From Novosphingobium marinum (GTDB lineage: Bacteria > Pseudomonadota > Alphaproteobacteria > Sphingomonadales > Sphingomonadaceae), in contig NZ_JACBZF010000001.1 of the NCBI RefSeq assembly GCF_013408095.1, positions 744,001 to 808,000 of the forward strand: DNA of 64,000 nt, read 5' to 3'. Numbering within the stretch: the first letter of the stretch is position 1; the number at the start of each line of letters is the position of its first letter. The position numbers and the translations under genes were made by a program. Positions 46,364-56,844 of the stretch are shown here, piece after piece. Under the pieces are notes generated by a model. It was given only the letters and a program-made list of their open reading frames with translations, had not been told where the DNA came from and did not search any database.

Positions 46364-47655
46364 TGCTGTTCCTGCGCAGCAGCGATCCCGGCTTCGAAAA
46401 GGCGTTCGCGCGCATAGTGCGCGAGCGGCGAGAAAGCGACGAGGATGTCGCGCGCTCCGTTTCCCGCATCCTGGGCGAGGTTCGCTCGCGGGGCGACGAG
46501 GCCCTGGCCGAATTTACCGCGCGCTTCGACGGACACTCGCTCTCGCAGGACGAGGACTGGCGCATCGGCGCGGACGACTGCCGCGCCGCCTACGACGCGC
46601 TTTCGCGCGACCTGCGCGACGCGCTCGAGCTCGCCGCAGACCGCATCCGCGCCTACCACGAGGCGCAGGTCCCGGCCGACCGCGACTATCGCGACGAAGC
46701 CGGCGTCCGGCTAGGCGCGCGCTGGCGGCCGGTCGATGCGGCGGGTCTCTACGTTCCGGGAGGCCGCGCAGCCTACCCTTCCTCGCTGCTGATGAACGCC
46801 ATTCCCGCCCGCGCCGCCGGGGTCGAACGCATCGTCGTCGCAACACCGACGCCCCGTGGTGCCACTAACACGCTGGTGCTCGCCGCCGCGCACATCGCCG
46901 GGATCGACGAGATCTGGCGGATCGGCGGTGCGCAGGCGATCGCCGCGCTCGCCTACGGCACGAAGCGCATAGCTCCGGTCGATGTCGTGACCGGGCCGGG
47001 CAACGCCTGGGTCGCGGAGGCCAAGCGCCAGCTCTACGGCGTGGTCGGCATCGACATGGTCGCGGGGCCGAGCGAAATTCTCGTCATCGCCGACAGGGAC
47101 AACGATCCCGAGTGGATCGCCGCCGACCTGATGAGCCAGGCCGAGCACGATCCGTCCTCGCAGTCGATCCTCATCACCGATTGCGAAATCTTCGCCGACA
47201 CCGTCGCGGACCGCGTCGGCGTCGAACTGGGCATGCTGGAGACCGAGCGGACCGCGCGCGACAGCTGGAACGATCACGGGATCATCATCCTCGTCGAAGA
47301 CCTCGCCGAGGCCCCTGCCCTCGCCAACGCGCTTGCCGCCGAACACGTCGAGCTTGCGGTCGCAGACCCCGAGCCGATGCTCGATGCCATACGCCATGCC
47401 GGATCGGTCTTCCTCGGACGGCATACGCCCGAAGCGATCGGCGATTACGTCGCCGGACCCAACCACGTCCTGCCGACCGGACGCCGCGCGCGCTTCGCGT
47501 CGGGCCTGTCGGTGCTGGACTTCATGAAGCGCACCAGCTTCATCGAGGCGGACGAGGCCGCGCTCAAGGCCATCGGACCCGCCGCCATCGCGCTGGCCGA
47601 GGCCGAGGGCCTGCCCGCGCACGCCCGCTCAATCAGTGCAAGGATCGGCCTATGA
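46363..47655 (+). CDS. hisD: Histidinol dehydrogenase
   Basis: Last two steps of histidine synthesis, histidinol to histidine with two NAD. The 430-residue protein has VPGGRAAYPSSLLMNAIPA, GGAQAIAALAYGT, TGPGNAWVAEAKRQL, AGPSEILVIAD and the zinc site region LMSQAEHDPSSQS, plus NHVLPTGRRARF. It sits between hisG and nusB with overlapping codons on both sides. Confidence 0.96.
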   Translation: MLFLRSSDPGFEKAFARIVRERRESDEDVARSVSRILGEVRSRGDEALAEFTARFDGHSLSQDEDWRIGADDCRAAYDALSRDLRDALELAADRIRAYHEAQVPADRDYRDEAGVRLGARWRPVDAAGLYVPGGRAAYPSSLLMNAIPARAAGVERIVVATPTPRGATNTLVLAAAHIAGIDEIWRIGGAQAIAALAYGTKRIAPVDVVTGPGNAWVAEAKRQLYGVVGIDMVAGPSEILVIADRDNDPEWIAADLMSQAEHDPSSQSILITDCEIFADTVADRVGVELGMLETERTARDSWNDHGIIILVEDLAEAPALANALAAEHVELAVADPEPMLDAIRHAGSVFLGRHTPEAIGDYVAGPNHVLPTGRRARFASGLSVLDFMKRTSFIEADEAALKAIGPAAIALAEAEGLPAHARSISARIGL

Positions 47656-48095
47656 ACGCCCGGACCAGGGCCCGCGCCGCCGCGCGCCTCGCCGCCGTGC
47701 AGGCGCTTTACCAGCATGCCATGGAAAAGACGCCGCAAGCCCAGCTTCTCGACGAGTTCCACCGCCACCGCCTCGGCGCGGCGATCGACGAGGACGTCTA
47801 CGCCGATGCCGAGGTCGCGTTCTTCGACGATATCGTGAAGGGCGTGATCGCGCGGACCGAGGAGATCGACGGCATCGTCGGCGGCAAGCTCGCCGGCGGC
47901 TGGACCGTCGCCCGGCTCGACAAGACGATGCTGCAGATCCTGCGCGCGGGCACCTACGAGCTGCTTGCCCGCAAGGACGTGCCGACCGGCGCGGCGATCA
48001 GCGAATACGTCGACGTCGCCCACGCATTCTTCGAACCGCGCGAGGCCAAGTTCGTGAACGGCGTACTCGACGCCGTCGCGAAGGACGTGCGGTAG
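47652..48095 (+). CDS. nusB: Transcription antitermination factor NusB
   Basis: Binds boxA RNA with S10 to promote rRNA transcription. The 147-residue all-helical protein has RAAARLAAVQALYQ, and ILRAGTYELLARKDVPTGAAISEYVDVAHAF. The ATG at 47652 overlaps the hisD stop (ATGA). ribH, often upstream in other groups, is not here. Confidence 0.95.
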   Translation: MNARTRARAAARLAAVQALYQHAMEKTPQAQLLDEFHRHRLGAAIDEDVYADAEVAFFDDIVKGVIARTEEIDGIVGGKLAGGWTVARLDKTMLQILRAGTYELLARKDVPTGAAISEYVDVAHAFFEPREAKFVNGVLDAVAKDVR

Positions 48096-48103
48096 GCGCG
48101 CCC

Positions 48104-48979
48104 GTGCCGCGCGGCGAGCTTGCCTTCATCGCGGCACTGCGCGAGCTGGCGCGCAACCCGGCGGCGCGCGGTTTCGAGGACGACTGCGCCGTGCTGCCTT
48201 TTGGCGCCGAAACCCTCGTCCTCACGCACGACACGATGGTCGAGGGCGTTCACTACCTGTCGGGCATCGACCCCGCCGATGTCGCCTGGAAGCTGGTTTC
48301 GGTGAACCTCTCGGACCTTGCCGCCAAGGGAGCGAAGCCCGTCGGGGTGCTCCTTTCGTACATGCTGTGCGGCGACGAGGAGCGCTTCGTCGCGGGGCTG
48401 GACGAGGCGCTGAAGTTCTACGACGTGCCGCTGCTTGGCGGCGATACGGTGGGCGGCAGTGAAGCGCAGGTGCTCGGTCTGACCGCCGTCGGCCGCGCCA
48501 CGCACACGCCCGTCCCCTCTCGCGGCGGCGCGCGGCCCGGCGATACGCTCTACCTGACGGGACCTGTCGGCGGCGCGATGATGGCGTTCGAGGCGTACCG
48601 CGACGGAGCCGGCGAGCGCGCTGCCTACCTGCGCCCGCTGGCGCTGGTGTCCGAGGGTATCGCGCTCGCCCCGCTGGTCACCGCGATGATGGACGTGTCC
48701 GACGGACTGCTGCTTGATGCGTTTCGCCTGGCCCGGGCCAGCGGCGTCACGCTCGAGATCGAGACCGCATCGGTGCCCATCGACGCGCCCGAGGGACGCC
48801 GCGCCGAAGCGCTGCGCTGGGGCGACGACTACCAGCTCCTCTTTACCGCACCCGCCGATGCCCGCCTGCCCGTCGCCGCCCACCGCATCGGCAGCGTGCG
48901 GGCAGCGTCCGGCGAAACGCTGGTGCTCGACGGCGAACCCGTAAGCGGGACGAGCGGCCTCGGCTACGAGCACGGCTGA
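48104..48979 (+). CDS. thiL: Thiamine-monophosphate kinase
   Basis: Phosphorylates thiamine monophosphate to the active pyrophosphate. The 291-residue protein of the PurM-like ATP-grasp-unrelated fold has GFEDDCAVLP, THDTMVEGVHYL, VNLSDLAAKGAKP, LLGGDTVGG, MDVSDGLLLDA and WGDDYQLLF. The GTG start at 48104 lies 8 nt after the nusB stop; the frame is open further upstream inside nusB. Confidence 0.95.
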   Translation: MPRGELAFIAALRELARNPAARGFEDDCAVLPFGAETLVLTHDTMVEGVHYLSGIDPADVAWKLVSVNLSDLAAKGAKPVGVLLSYMLCGDEERFVAGLDEALKFYDVPLLGGDTVGGSEAQVLGLTAVGRATHTPVPSRGGARPGDTLYLTGPVGGAMMAFEAYRDGAGERAAYLRPLALVSEGIALAPLVTAMMDVSDGLLLDAFRLARASGVTLEIETASVPIDAPEGRRAEALRWGDDYQLLFTAPADARLPVAAHRIGSVRAASGETLVLDGEPVSGTSGLGYEHG

Positions 48980-49119
48980 GCGGGCAGCCCCCCGAAGTAC
49001 CGGATAAACCGGCAAAACAGGTTGCCCTCTTGCGAATCAGGCCTTAGCCCCTTGCCGGCGCGGGCACCGTTCGGAAAAATGCCGCCCGCGCATGGGATAA
49101 ACTGGAGAGGGGGCGTTAC

Positions 49120-51300
<2,181 letters not shown>

Positions 51301-51324
51301 CCCCGGACGCGCCGTAAAGGCATG

Positions 51325-51366
51325 AAGCCCTGCCCGGACCGACCGTCCGGGCAGGGCTTTCTTTTA
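51325..51366 (+). terminator. Rho-independent terminator after hppA
   Basis: A 15-bp perfect stem (AAGCCCTGCCCGGAC with its complement at 51345-51359), a 5-nt loop and a T-rich tail. It lies 24 nt after the hppA stop and should end the bolA-to-hppA or hppA transcript. Confidence 0.95.
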
Positions 51367-51406
51367 TCCGCCGTTAGCAATTCCTTGGCGCTCCGGCGTT
51401 AAGCAT

Positions 51407-52621
51407 GTGTGCGATGACCCGCGCGCGAGCTTGCAACCGATGATCGAAGGCCCGATCTGCCGGGACGGAAGCGCCGTGCACGTCGCGGGCGTGTCCCTCC
51501 CCGGCTCTCCCGCCACGCAGACCATCGAAGCGCTGCCCTGGCAGGAGTTGGACGAGGATAACGCGGCATGGGATGCGCTTGCGCTCTCGGCCTCGGAACC
51601 CAATCCCTTCTTCGAATCCTGGTACCTCCTGCCCTCGCTGCGCGCACTCGATCGCGACGGGAGCGTCGAGATCGTTCGTTTCGCGCTCGGAGGGCGGCTT
51701 TCGGGTCTGATACCCATGGTCCGCAAGGCCCGGCATTACCGCCACCCGCTCCCCAATCGCGCAACGTGGATGCACGGCAACTGCTTCCTTGGCGCGCCGC
51801 TCGTCGCCAGGGGGGCCGAGGAAGCGTTCTGGGAGGCGCTGCTCGAGCATCTGGACAGGGTGCCGGGCACAAGCCTGTTCCTTCACCTGCCCGCCATGCC
51901 GCTTGGCGGGAGGCTGTTCGAAGCGTTGCAGGCCGTGGTGCGGGCACAGTCGCGCTTTGCCGCCATCGTCCGGTGCGAGGAACGGGCCCTGCTGGCCTCG
52001 CATCTGTCGCCGGAAGCCTATTTCGAAGCGGCGATATCCGGCAAGAAGCGCAAGGAACTGCGCCGCCAGACGAAACGCCTGCGCGAAGAAGGGGATACCC
52101 GGTTCGACGGGCGGACCGACTCCGACGGCATAGTGGAATGGACGCAGGACTTCCTCTCGCTGGAAGCTTCGGGCTGGAAAGGCAGGGCCGGATCGGCAAT
52201 GGCCTCGCATCCGGGCACGCGGGCCTTGTTCGAGCACGCGCTTGCAGGCGCCGCAGAGCGAGGGCGTCTCGAACGGCTCTCGCTTCTCCTCGACGGGAAA
52301 CCGATTGCGATGCTGGCCACGTTTCTTGCCGCACCCGGCGCTTTTTCGTACAAAACCGCCTTCGCAGAGGATTATGCGCGCTTTTCGCCGGGTGTGCTGC
52401 TCCAGCGCGAAAACCTTGCCGTGCTGGCGAACGAGGACATCGCGTGGAGCGACAGTTGCGCCTCGGCCGACCACCCGATGATCGACCACATCTGGCGCGA
52501 ACGGCGGGCGATCGGCAGCGTCTCGGTCGCCGTCGGCGGCGGCGCGCGGCAATCGCTGTTCAGCGCGATCGGCACGGTCGAGGCACGCCGCGCGAAAGGC
52601 GGAAGGGTGCTTGCCCGATAG
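51407..52621 (+). CDS. CelD/BcsL-like GNAT family acetyltransferase
   Basis: A 404-residue protein with a double GNAT-like fold of the CelD (BioF2-like, acetyltransf_6) type, associated with cellulose or other polysaccharide synthesis in some bacteria. Clear features are EPNPFFESWYLLPSLRAL, KKRKELRRQTKRLREEG, FLSLEASGWKGRAGSAM and the GKPIAMLATFL plus YKTAFAEDYARFSPGVLL region. No polysaccharide genes are nearby. A second ATG at 51440 is an alternative start. Substrate unknown. Confidence 0.85.
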   Translation: MCDDPRASLQPMIEGPICRDGSAVHVAGVSLPGSPATQTIEALPWQELDEDNAAWDALALSASEPNPFFESWYLLPSLRALDRDGSVEIVRFALGGRLSGLIPMVRKARHYRHPLPNRATWMHGNCFLGAPLVARGAEEAFWEALLEHLDRVPGTSLFLHLPAMPLGGRLFEALQAVVRAQSRFAAIVRCEERALLASHLSPEAYFEAAISGKKRKELRRQTKRLREEGDTRFDGRTDSDGIVEWTQDFLSLEASGWKGRAGSAMASHPGTRALFEHALAGAAERGRLERLSLLLDGKPIAMLATFLAAPGAFSYKTAFAEDYARFSPGVLLQRENLAVLANEDIAWSDSCASADHPMIDHIWRERRAIGSVSVAVGGGARQSLFSAIGTVEARRAKGGRVLAR

Positions 52622-53368
52622 TCACGCACCCACATAGGCGGACAGCAGCAGGAGCAGCACGAAGCCCCCGGCGAAAGCGGGGCTGGAAATCTTGCGGGGC
52701 GCACCCGGCTCGTCGGCCTCGGGCACGAGGTCCTCGATGGTGGCGACCAGCAGGAGGCCGGCAAGGATCGCCAGCACGAAGCCGGTCCACTGCTCCGACG
52801 CCTCGCGCAGGAAAAGATAGCCCGCCGCGGCGGCGACCAGCGGAACGATCGGATAGGCGGCCGCCATCCACAGCCGCTGCGAGCGCGGCACGGCGGCCTT
52901 GCGGAAGTTGGCGGTGACCGCGAAACCACCCGGCATGTTCGCGACCACTTGCGACAGGGCGATGAGCAGGCCGAGACTTGCCGAAACGGCCCCGCCGCTC
53001 CCGGTCATCAGCCCGTCGGAAAGCAGGTCGACGCCGACGACCATGTAGACGCCCCAGATCGCGGTCCGCTGCTCGCCGCGCGAGAACTTGTCGCTGACCT
53101 TTCTCGTAACTCTCGCGATGCCGAGCGCGACCATCGCCCCGACGACGACCCCGATTGCGATCAGCCAGCTTTCGATACGATCCTGCGCACGCGGGATCAG
53201 CTCGATGGCGGCGACCGCCGTGGCCAGTCCTGCCGCAGCGTGGAGCGCGGCCCCGGTCAGCTTCGGCCCAGGCTGGCGCCATTCGGCCAGAGCGACGCCG
53301 AGCGCATTGCCCAGCCCCGGCAGGAGCGACATCAGCAGGATCGACACAAGGCCCTGCCCCGGATTCAC
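52622..53368 (-). CDS. ZIP family metal transporter
   Basis: A 248-residue inner-membrane protein with about eight hydrophobic helices of the ZIP family, which takes up zinc or other divalent metals. The conserved amphipathic helix text HAAAGLATAVAAIELIP and VGVDLLSDGLMTG are present; the His usually present in helix V is replaced in part, so transport should be tested. I use the GTG at 53366-53368; a GTG at 53347 is possible. It is divergent from the AI-2E permease gene. Confidence 0.8.
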   Translation of the reverse strand: MNPGQGLVSILLMSLLPGLGNALGVALAEWRQPGPKLTGAALHAAAGLATAVAAIELIPRAQDRIESWLIAIGVVVGAMVALGIARVTRKVSDKFSRGEQRTAIWGVYMVVGVDLLSDGLMTGSGGAVSASLGLLIALSQVVANMPGGFAVTANFRKAAVPRSQRLWMAAAYPIVPLVAAAAGYLFLREASEQWTGFVLAILAGLLLVATIEDLVPEADEPGAPRKISSPAFAGGFVLLLLLSAYVGA

Positions 53369-53414
53369 GCGCGCACGTCCATGGTGACATGCAAATGCAC
53401 AAGCGGGCTGATTG

Positions 53415-54572
53415 ATGCGCACGACGCAATGCCCGGAGCCCGCCATTGCAGCCAATCCGCCGCTTTTGCGTTGTTCAGGCGTGCTACGCCTTTCCCCCGA
53501 CCGGTCCGACGCGCGGTTCATCCGCCGCGTCCTCATCCTGATTGTCATCGGCCTGGCGTTCTACGCGCTCTATCAGGCCTTCAACATCCTGATCCTTGCC
53601 TTCGGTTCGGTGCTTGGCGCGATCGCGATCCGCAGCCTGGCACGGTTCTTCGAGCGGAGGGGCCTGCCGCACCGCGCGTCGGTGATCGCGGGCATGCTCG
53701 GCGCGCTGGCGGCGATCGCATTCCTGGTGTGGCTGTTCACCGTGCAGTTCGGCCAGCAGATCGCCCAGTTCGTGACGCAGCTTCCGACGATCATCGCGGA
53801 GATCGAGGAACTCATGTCGGGCTCCCCGGTGGGAGCGAAGATCTTCGATGCGGTGGAGCAGGCCTACGCCGGGTCGCGCGTCGCCAACGACATCTCGGGG
53901 CTGGTGACCGGCACAGGGACGCTCCTGCTCAACGTGCTGCTGGTCGTGGTCGGATCGTTCTTCCTCGCCGCCGACCCGACATCGTACGAGCGCGGCCTGC
54001 TCTACCTCGTCCCGAAGGACAAGCGCGAGGTCTTTGCCGAAGCGCTCGACGATACCGGATCGAACCTGCGGCTCTGGCTGCAGGCGCAGATCATCCTGAT
54101 GACCACCATGGGCGTGCTCGTCGGTGTCGGGCTGTGGCTGGCCGGAGTGCCCTCGGCCGCAGCGCTTGGCCTCCTTGCCGGGCTGAGCGAGTTCATTCCC
54201 TATATCGGTCCGACCGTCGCGATGATTCCCGCGCTCGGCCTCGCCGCCACCGAAGGACCGGGAACGCTGGCCGGAGCGTTCGCGACCTATGCGGTGGTGC
54301 GGATCATCCAGACGAACTTCATCACGCCCTACGTGCAGAAGCGGGTGGTCTCGATCCCGCCCGCGATCACGCTGTTCGCGATCATCGCGATCGGCGCGAT
54401 CACCGGGCTTTACGGACTGTTCTTCTCAGCCGCGCTGATGGTGGTCGGCTTCACGCTGCTGCGCCGCCTCTACCTGCCCGAAGTCCTTGGCGAGGACGTC
54501 GTCGGCAAGTTCGAGCCAGAGGAAAAGGGCAAGCGCGACGGCTCCGACCCAGAGCGCAAGGACGATCAGTAG
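53415..54572 (+). CDS. AI-2E family transporter (PerM-like permease)
   Basis: A 385-residue membrane protein of the AI-2E transporter family (TqsA/PerM-like) with about eight helices: two early ones, a soluble stretch to residue 130, and a C-terminal cluster including GLLAGLSEFIPYIGPTVAMIPALGLA. The family includes sodium/lithium antiporters and exporters, so the substrate is open. The charged tail (EPEEKGKRDGSDPERKDDQ) overlaps the 3' end of the DUF1232 gene on the other strand by 147 nt. An in-frame TTG lies immediately before the ATG used. Confidence 0.85.
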   Translation: MRTTQCPEPAIAANPPLLRCSGVLRLSPDRSDARFIRRVLILIVIGLAFYALYQAFNILILAFGSVLGAIAIRSLARFFERRGLPHRASVIAGMLGALAAIAFLVWLFTVQFGQQIAQFVTQLPTIIAEIEELMSGSPVGAKIFDAVEQAYAGSRVANDISGLVTGTGTLLLNVLLVVVGSFFLAADPTSYERGLLYLVPKDKREVFAEALDDTGSNLRLWLQAQIILMTTMGVLVGVGLWLAGVPSAAALGLLAGLSEFIPYIGPTVAMIPALGLAATEGPGTLAGAFATYAVVRIIQTNFITPYVQKRVVSIPPAITLFAIIAIGAITGLYGLFFSAALMVVGFTLLRRLYLPEVLGEDVVGKFEPEEKGKRDGSDPERKDDQ

Positions 54573-54872
54573 CCCGCGCCGTTCCGCTGGCCTTGCCACC
54601 GCCGCCGCGCGCTCGCGGAACTCGGCCATCAGCGGGACGGGGATCGAGCGCACCGCCAGCCATATGCCGGCAGGCACGATCAGCAGGTCGTCGAGCAGGC
54701 CGAGCACCGGGATGAAATCGGGTATCAGGTCGACGGGCGAAAGCGCGTAGGCGGCGACGCAGGCCGCCAGCACCTTGGCGACGAGGGGCACGCGCGGGTC
54801 GCGCCCCGCGATCCACAGGGCGAGCACATCGCGCTTCAGGATGCGCGCGATATGCCGCAGCCGCGCCAGCAT
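54426..54872 (-). CDS. YkvA-like DUF1232 membrane protein
   Basis: A 148-residue protein with the DUF1232 motif YALSPVDLIPDFIPVLGLLDDLLIV near the N-terminus, flanked by hydrophobic stretches, and a C-terminal membrane helix (LIVLALWVGAVALALFLWLEL). The last 147 nt overlap the AI-2E permease gene on the opposite strand, and the extra helix is encoded inside that overlap. The ATG is joined to the uvrC stop as TGATG. Function unknown. Confidence 0.8.
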   Translation of the reverse strand: MLARLRHIARILKRDVLALWIAGRDPRVPLVAKVLAACVAAYALSPVDLIPDFIPVLGLLDDLLIVPAGIWLAVRSIPVPLMAEFRERAAAVARPAERRGLLIVLALWVGAVALALFLWLELADDVLAKDFGQVEAAQQREADHHQRG

Positions 54873-56815
54873 CAACCTGCCGGGTGGTAGAAATCGTAGA
54901 CGGTCTGCGCCACCGCCTCGGATATGCCCGGCGCGCGCTGCAGGTCCTCGAGGCTGGCCGCGCGCACCTTTCCGGCGGTGCCGAAATGGAGAAGGAGCGC
55001 GCGTTTCCTCGCCGGGCCGATGCCCGGTATCTCGTCGAGCGGGCTGGCCGTGATCGCGCGGCTGCGCTTGGCGCGGTGCGCGCCGATGACGTAGCGGTGC
55101 GCCTCGTCGCGCAGGCGCTGGAGGTAGAACAGCACCGGCGAGTTCGTCGGCAGCGTCTTTTCGCGCCCGTCGGGGAAGTGAAAGACCTCGCGCCCCTCGC
55201 GTCCGTGATGCGGCCCCTTGGCGACGGCGATCAGCGGCACGTCCTCGATGCCCAGCTCCTCGAGCGTATCGCGAACCGAGCTCATCTGGCCCTTGCCGCC
55301 GTCGATCAGGACGAGATCGGGCCACAGGCCGCCGTCACGGTCCGGATCTTCTTCGAGCGCGCGGGAGAAGCGGCGCTCCATGACCTCGCGCATCATACCG
55401 AAATCGTCGTTCGTCTGCGCGCGTTTGATGTTGAACTTGCGGTACTGGTTCTTGAGGAAACCTTCCGGCCCGGCCACGACCATCGCGCCGACAGCCTTCG
55501 CGCCCTGGATGTGGCTGTTGTCGTAGATCTCGATCCGCTGCGGCGGTTCGGGCAGTTCGAAGACGTCGGCCACCTCCTGCAGGATCTTCGCCTTCGTGCC
55601 GCTTTCGGCAAGCCTCCGGTCGAGCGCTTCGGCGGCGTTGCGGCTCGCCTGCGCGATCAGCCGCCGCCGGTCGCCGCGCTGCGGGACGGAGATGTCCACC
55701 CTGCCCCCCGCCGCCTCCTGCAAGGCTTCGGATAGCAATCCGGCCTCGGGCAACTCGCGGTCTACCAGGATGCAGCGTGCGGGCGGCACTTCCTCGTAGA
55801 ACTGGGCGAGGAAGCTCTGGAATACCTCTTCTTCGCCTAGCCCGTCGGTATGCGTCGGGAAGAAGGCGCGGTGGCCCCAGTTCTGGCCACCCCGGATGAA
55901 AAAAGCCTGGATGCCGATCTGCCCGCCCTTGCTCGCCATTGCGAAGATGTCGGCATTGCCGAGGCCGCCCGCGTTGATCGCCTGGCTGCCCTGGATGAAT
56001 GTGGCCGCGCGCAACCGGTCGCGCAGCATCGCCGCGCGCTCGAAGTCGAGCGCTTCCGACGCCTCTGCCATCTGCGCCTCGATCTCGCGCTGCACGGCCG
56101 AGGACTTGCCGCCGAGGAAGTCCTTCGCCTGCCGCACGAGGTCGCCGTAGCCGTCCTTGTCGATCCGCCCGACGCACGGGGCCGAGCAGCGCTTGATCTG
56201 GTAGAGCAGGCAGGGCCGGTCGCGGCGCGAGAAGAAGCTGTCGGTGCAGCTGCGCAGCAGGAACAGCTTCTGCAGCGCGTTGATCGTGGTGTTGACCGAT
56301 CCGGCGCTGGCGAACGGACCGTAATAGTTGCCTTTCGCCTTGCGCGCGCCGCGATGCTTCATGATGCGCGGGAAATCGTTGTCGGCGCGAAGCAGGATGA
56401 AGGGGAAGCTCTTGTCGTCGCGCAGAAGCACGTTGTACGGCGGGCGATAGCGCTTGATGAGCTGCGCTTCGAGCAGCAGCGCCTCGGCTTCGGAATTGGT
56501 CGTGACGATGGTGGTCGAGCGGGTCTGGCTGACCATGCGTTTCAGCCGCGTCGGCAGGCGATCGACCTGCGTATAGTTCGCCACCCGGTTCTTCAGTGCC
56601 CTCGCCTTGCCCACGTAAAGCACGTCGCCGCGCGCATCGTGCATGCGGTAGACGCCCGGCTTGGGAGAAAGCGTGCGCACGGTGTCGCGGATCACTGCCA
56701 CGCCCTTCTCGATGTCGGGCTGCTCGGACCCGCGCACGGTGTAGGTCGCGCGCGTCTCGTTGAAACGCTCGGAGCCTTTCGGATCGTGCGGCCTGCCTGC
56801 GGGTGTGCGGTCCAT
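54872..56815 (-). CDS. uvrC: Excinuclease ABC subunit C
   Basis: Makes the two incisions of nucleotide excision repair. The 647-residue protein has the GIY-YIG nuclease (GVYRMHDARGDVLYVGKARALKNRVANY), the UvrB-binding segment around EALDFERAAMLRDRLRA, an RNase H-like nuclease with DLVLIDGGKGQ and a C-terminal double helix-hairpin-helix (LDEIPGIGPARKRALL). All canonical parts are present. The start at 56815 gives a short alphaproteobacterial extension. Gene order receptor, uvrC, DUF1232 runs on one strand. Confidence 0.96.
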   Translation of the reverse strand: MDRTPAGRPHDPKGSERFNETRATYTVRGSEQPDIEKGVAVIRDTVRTLSPKPGVYRMHDARGDVLYVGKARALKNRVANYTQVDRLPTRLKRMVSQTRSTTIVTTNSEAEALLLEAQLIKRYRPPYNVLLRDDKSFPFILLRADNDFPRIMKHRGARKAKGNYYGPFASAGSVNTTINALQKLFLLRSCTDSFFSRRDRPCLLYQIKRCSAPCVGRIDKDGYGDLVRQAKDFLGGKSSAVQREIEAQMAEASEALDFERAAMLRDRLRAATFIQGSQAINAGGLGNADIFAMASKGGQIGIQAFFIRGGQNWGHRAFFPTHTDGLGEEEVFQSFLAQFYEEVPPARCILVDRELPEAGLLSEALQEAAGGRVDISVPQRGDRRRLIAQASRNAAEALDRRLAESGTKAKILQEVADVFELPEPPQRIEIYDNSHIQGAKAVGAMVVAGPEGFLKNQYRKFNIKRAQTNDDFGMMREVMERRFSRALEEDPDRDGGLWPDLVLIDGGKGQMSSVRDTLEELGIEDVPLIAVAKGPHHGREGREVFHFPDGREKTLPTNSPVLFYLQRLRDEAHRYVIGAHRAKRSRAITASPLDEIPGIGPARKRALLLHFGTAGKVRAASLEDLQRAPGISEAVAQTVYDFYHPAG

Positions 56816-56844
56816 GCCTGCCAGATAGGCGCGTTCGCCCGGTT

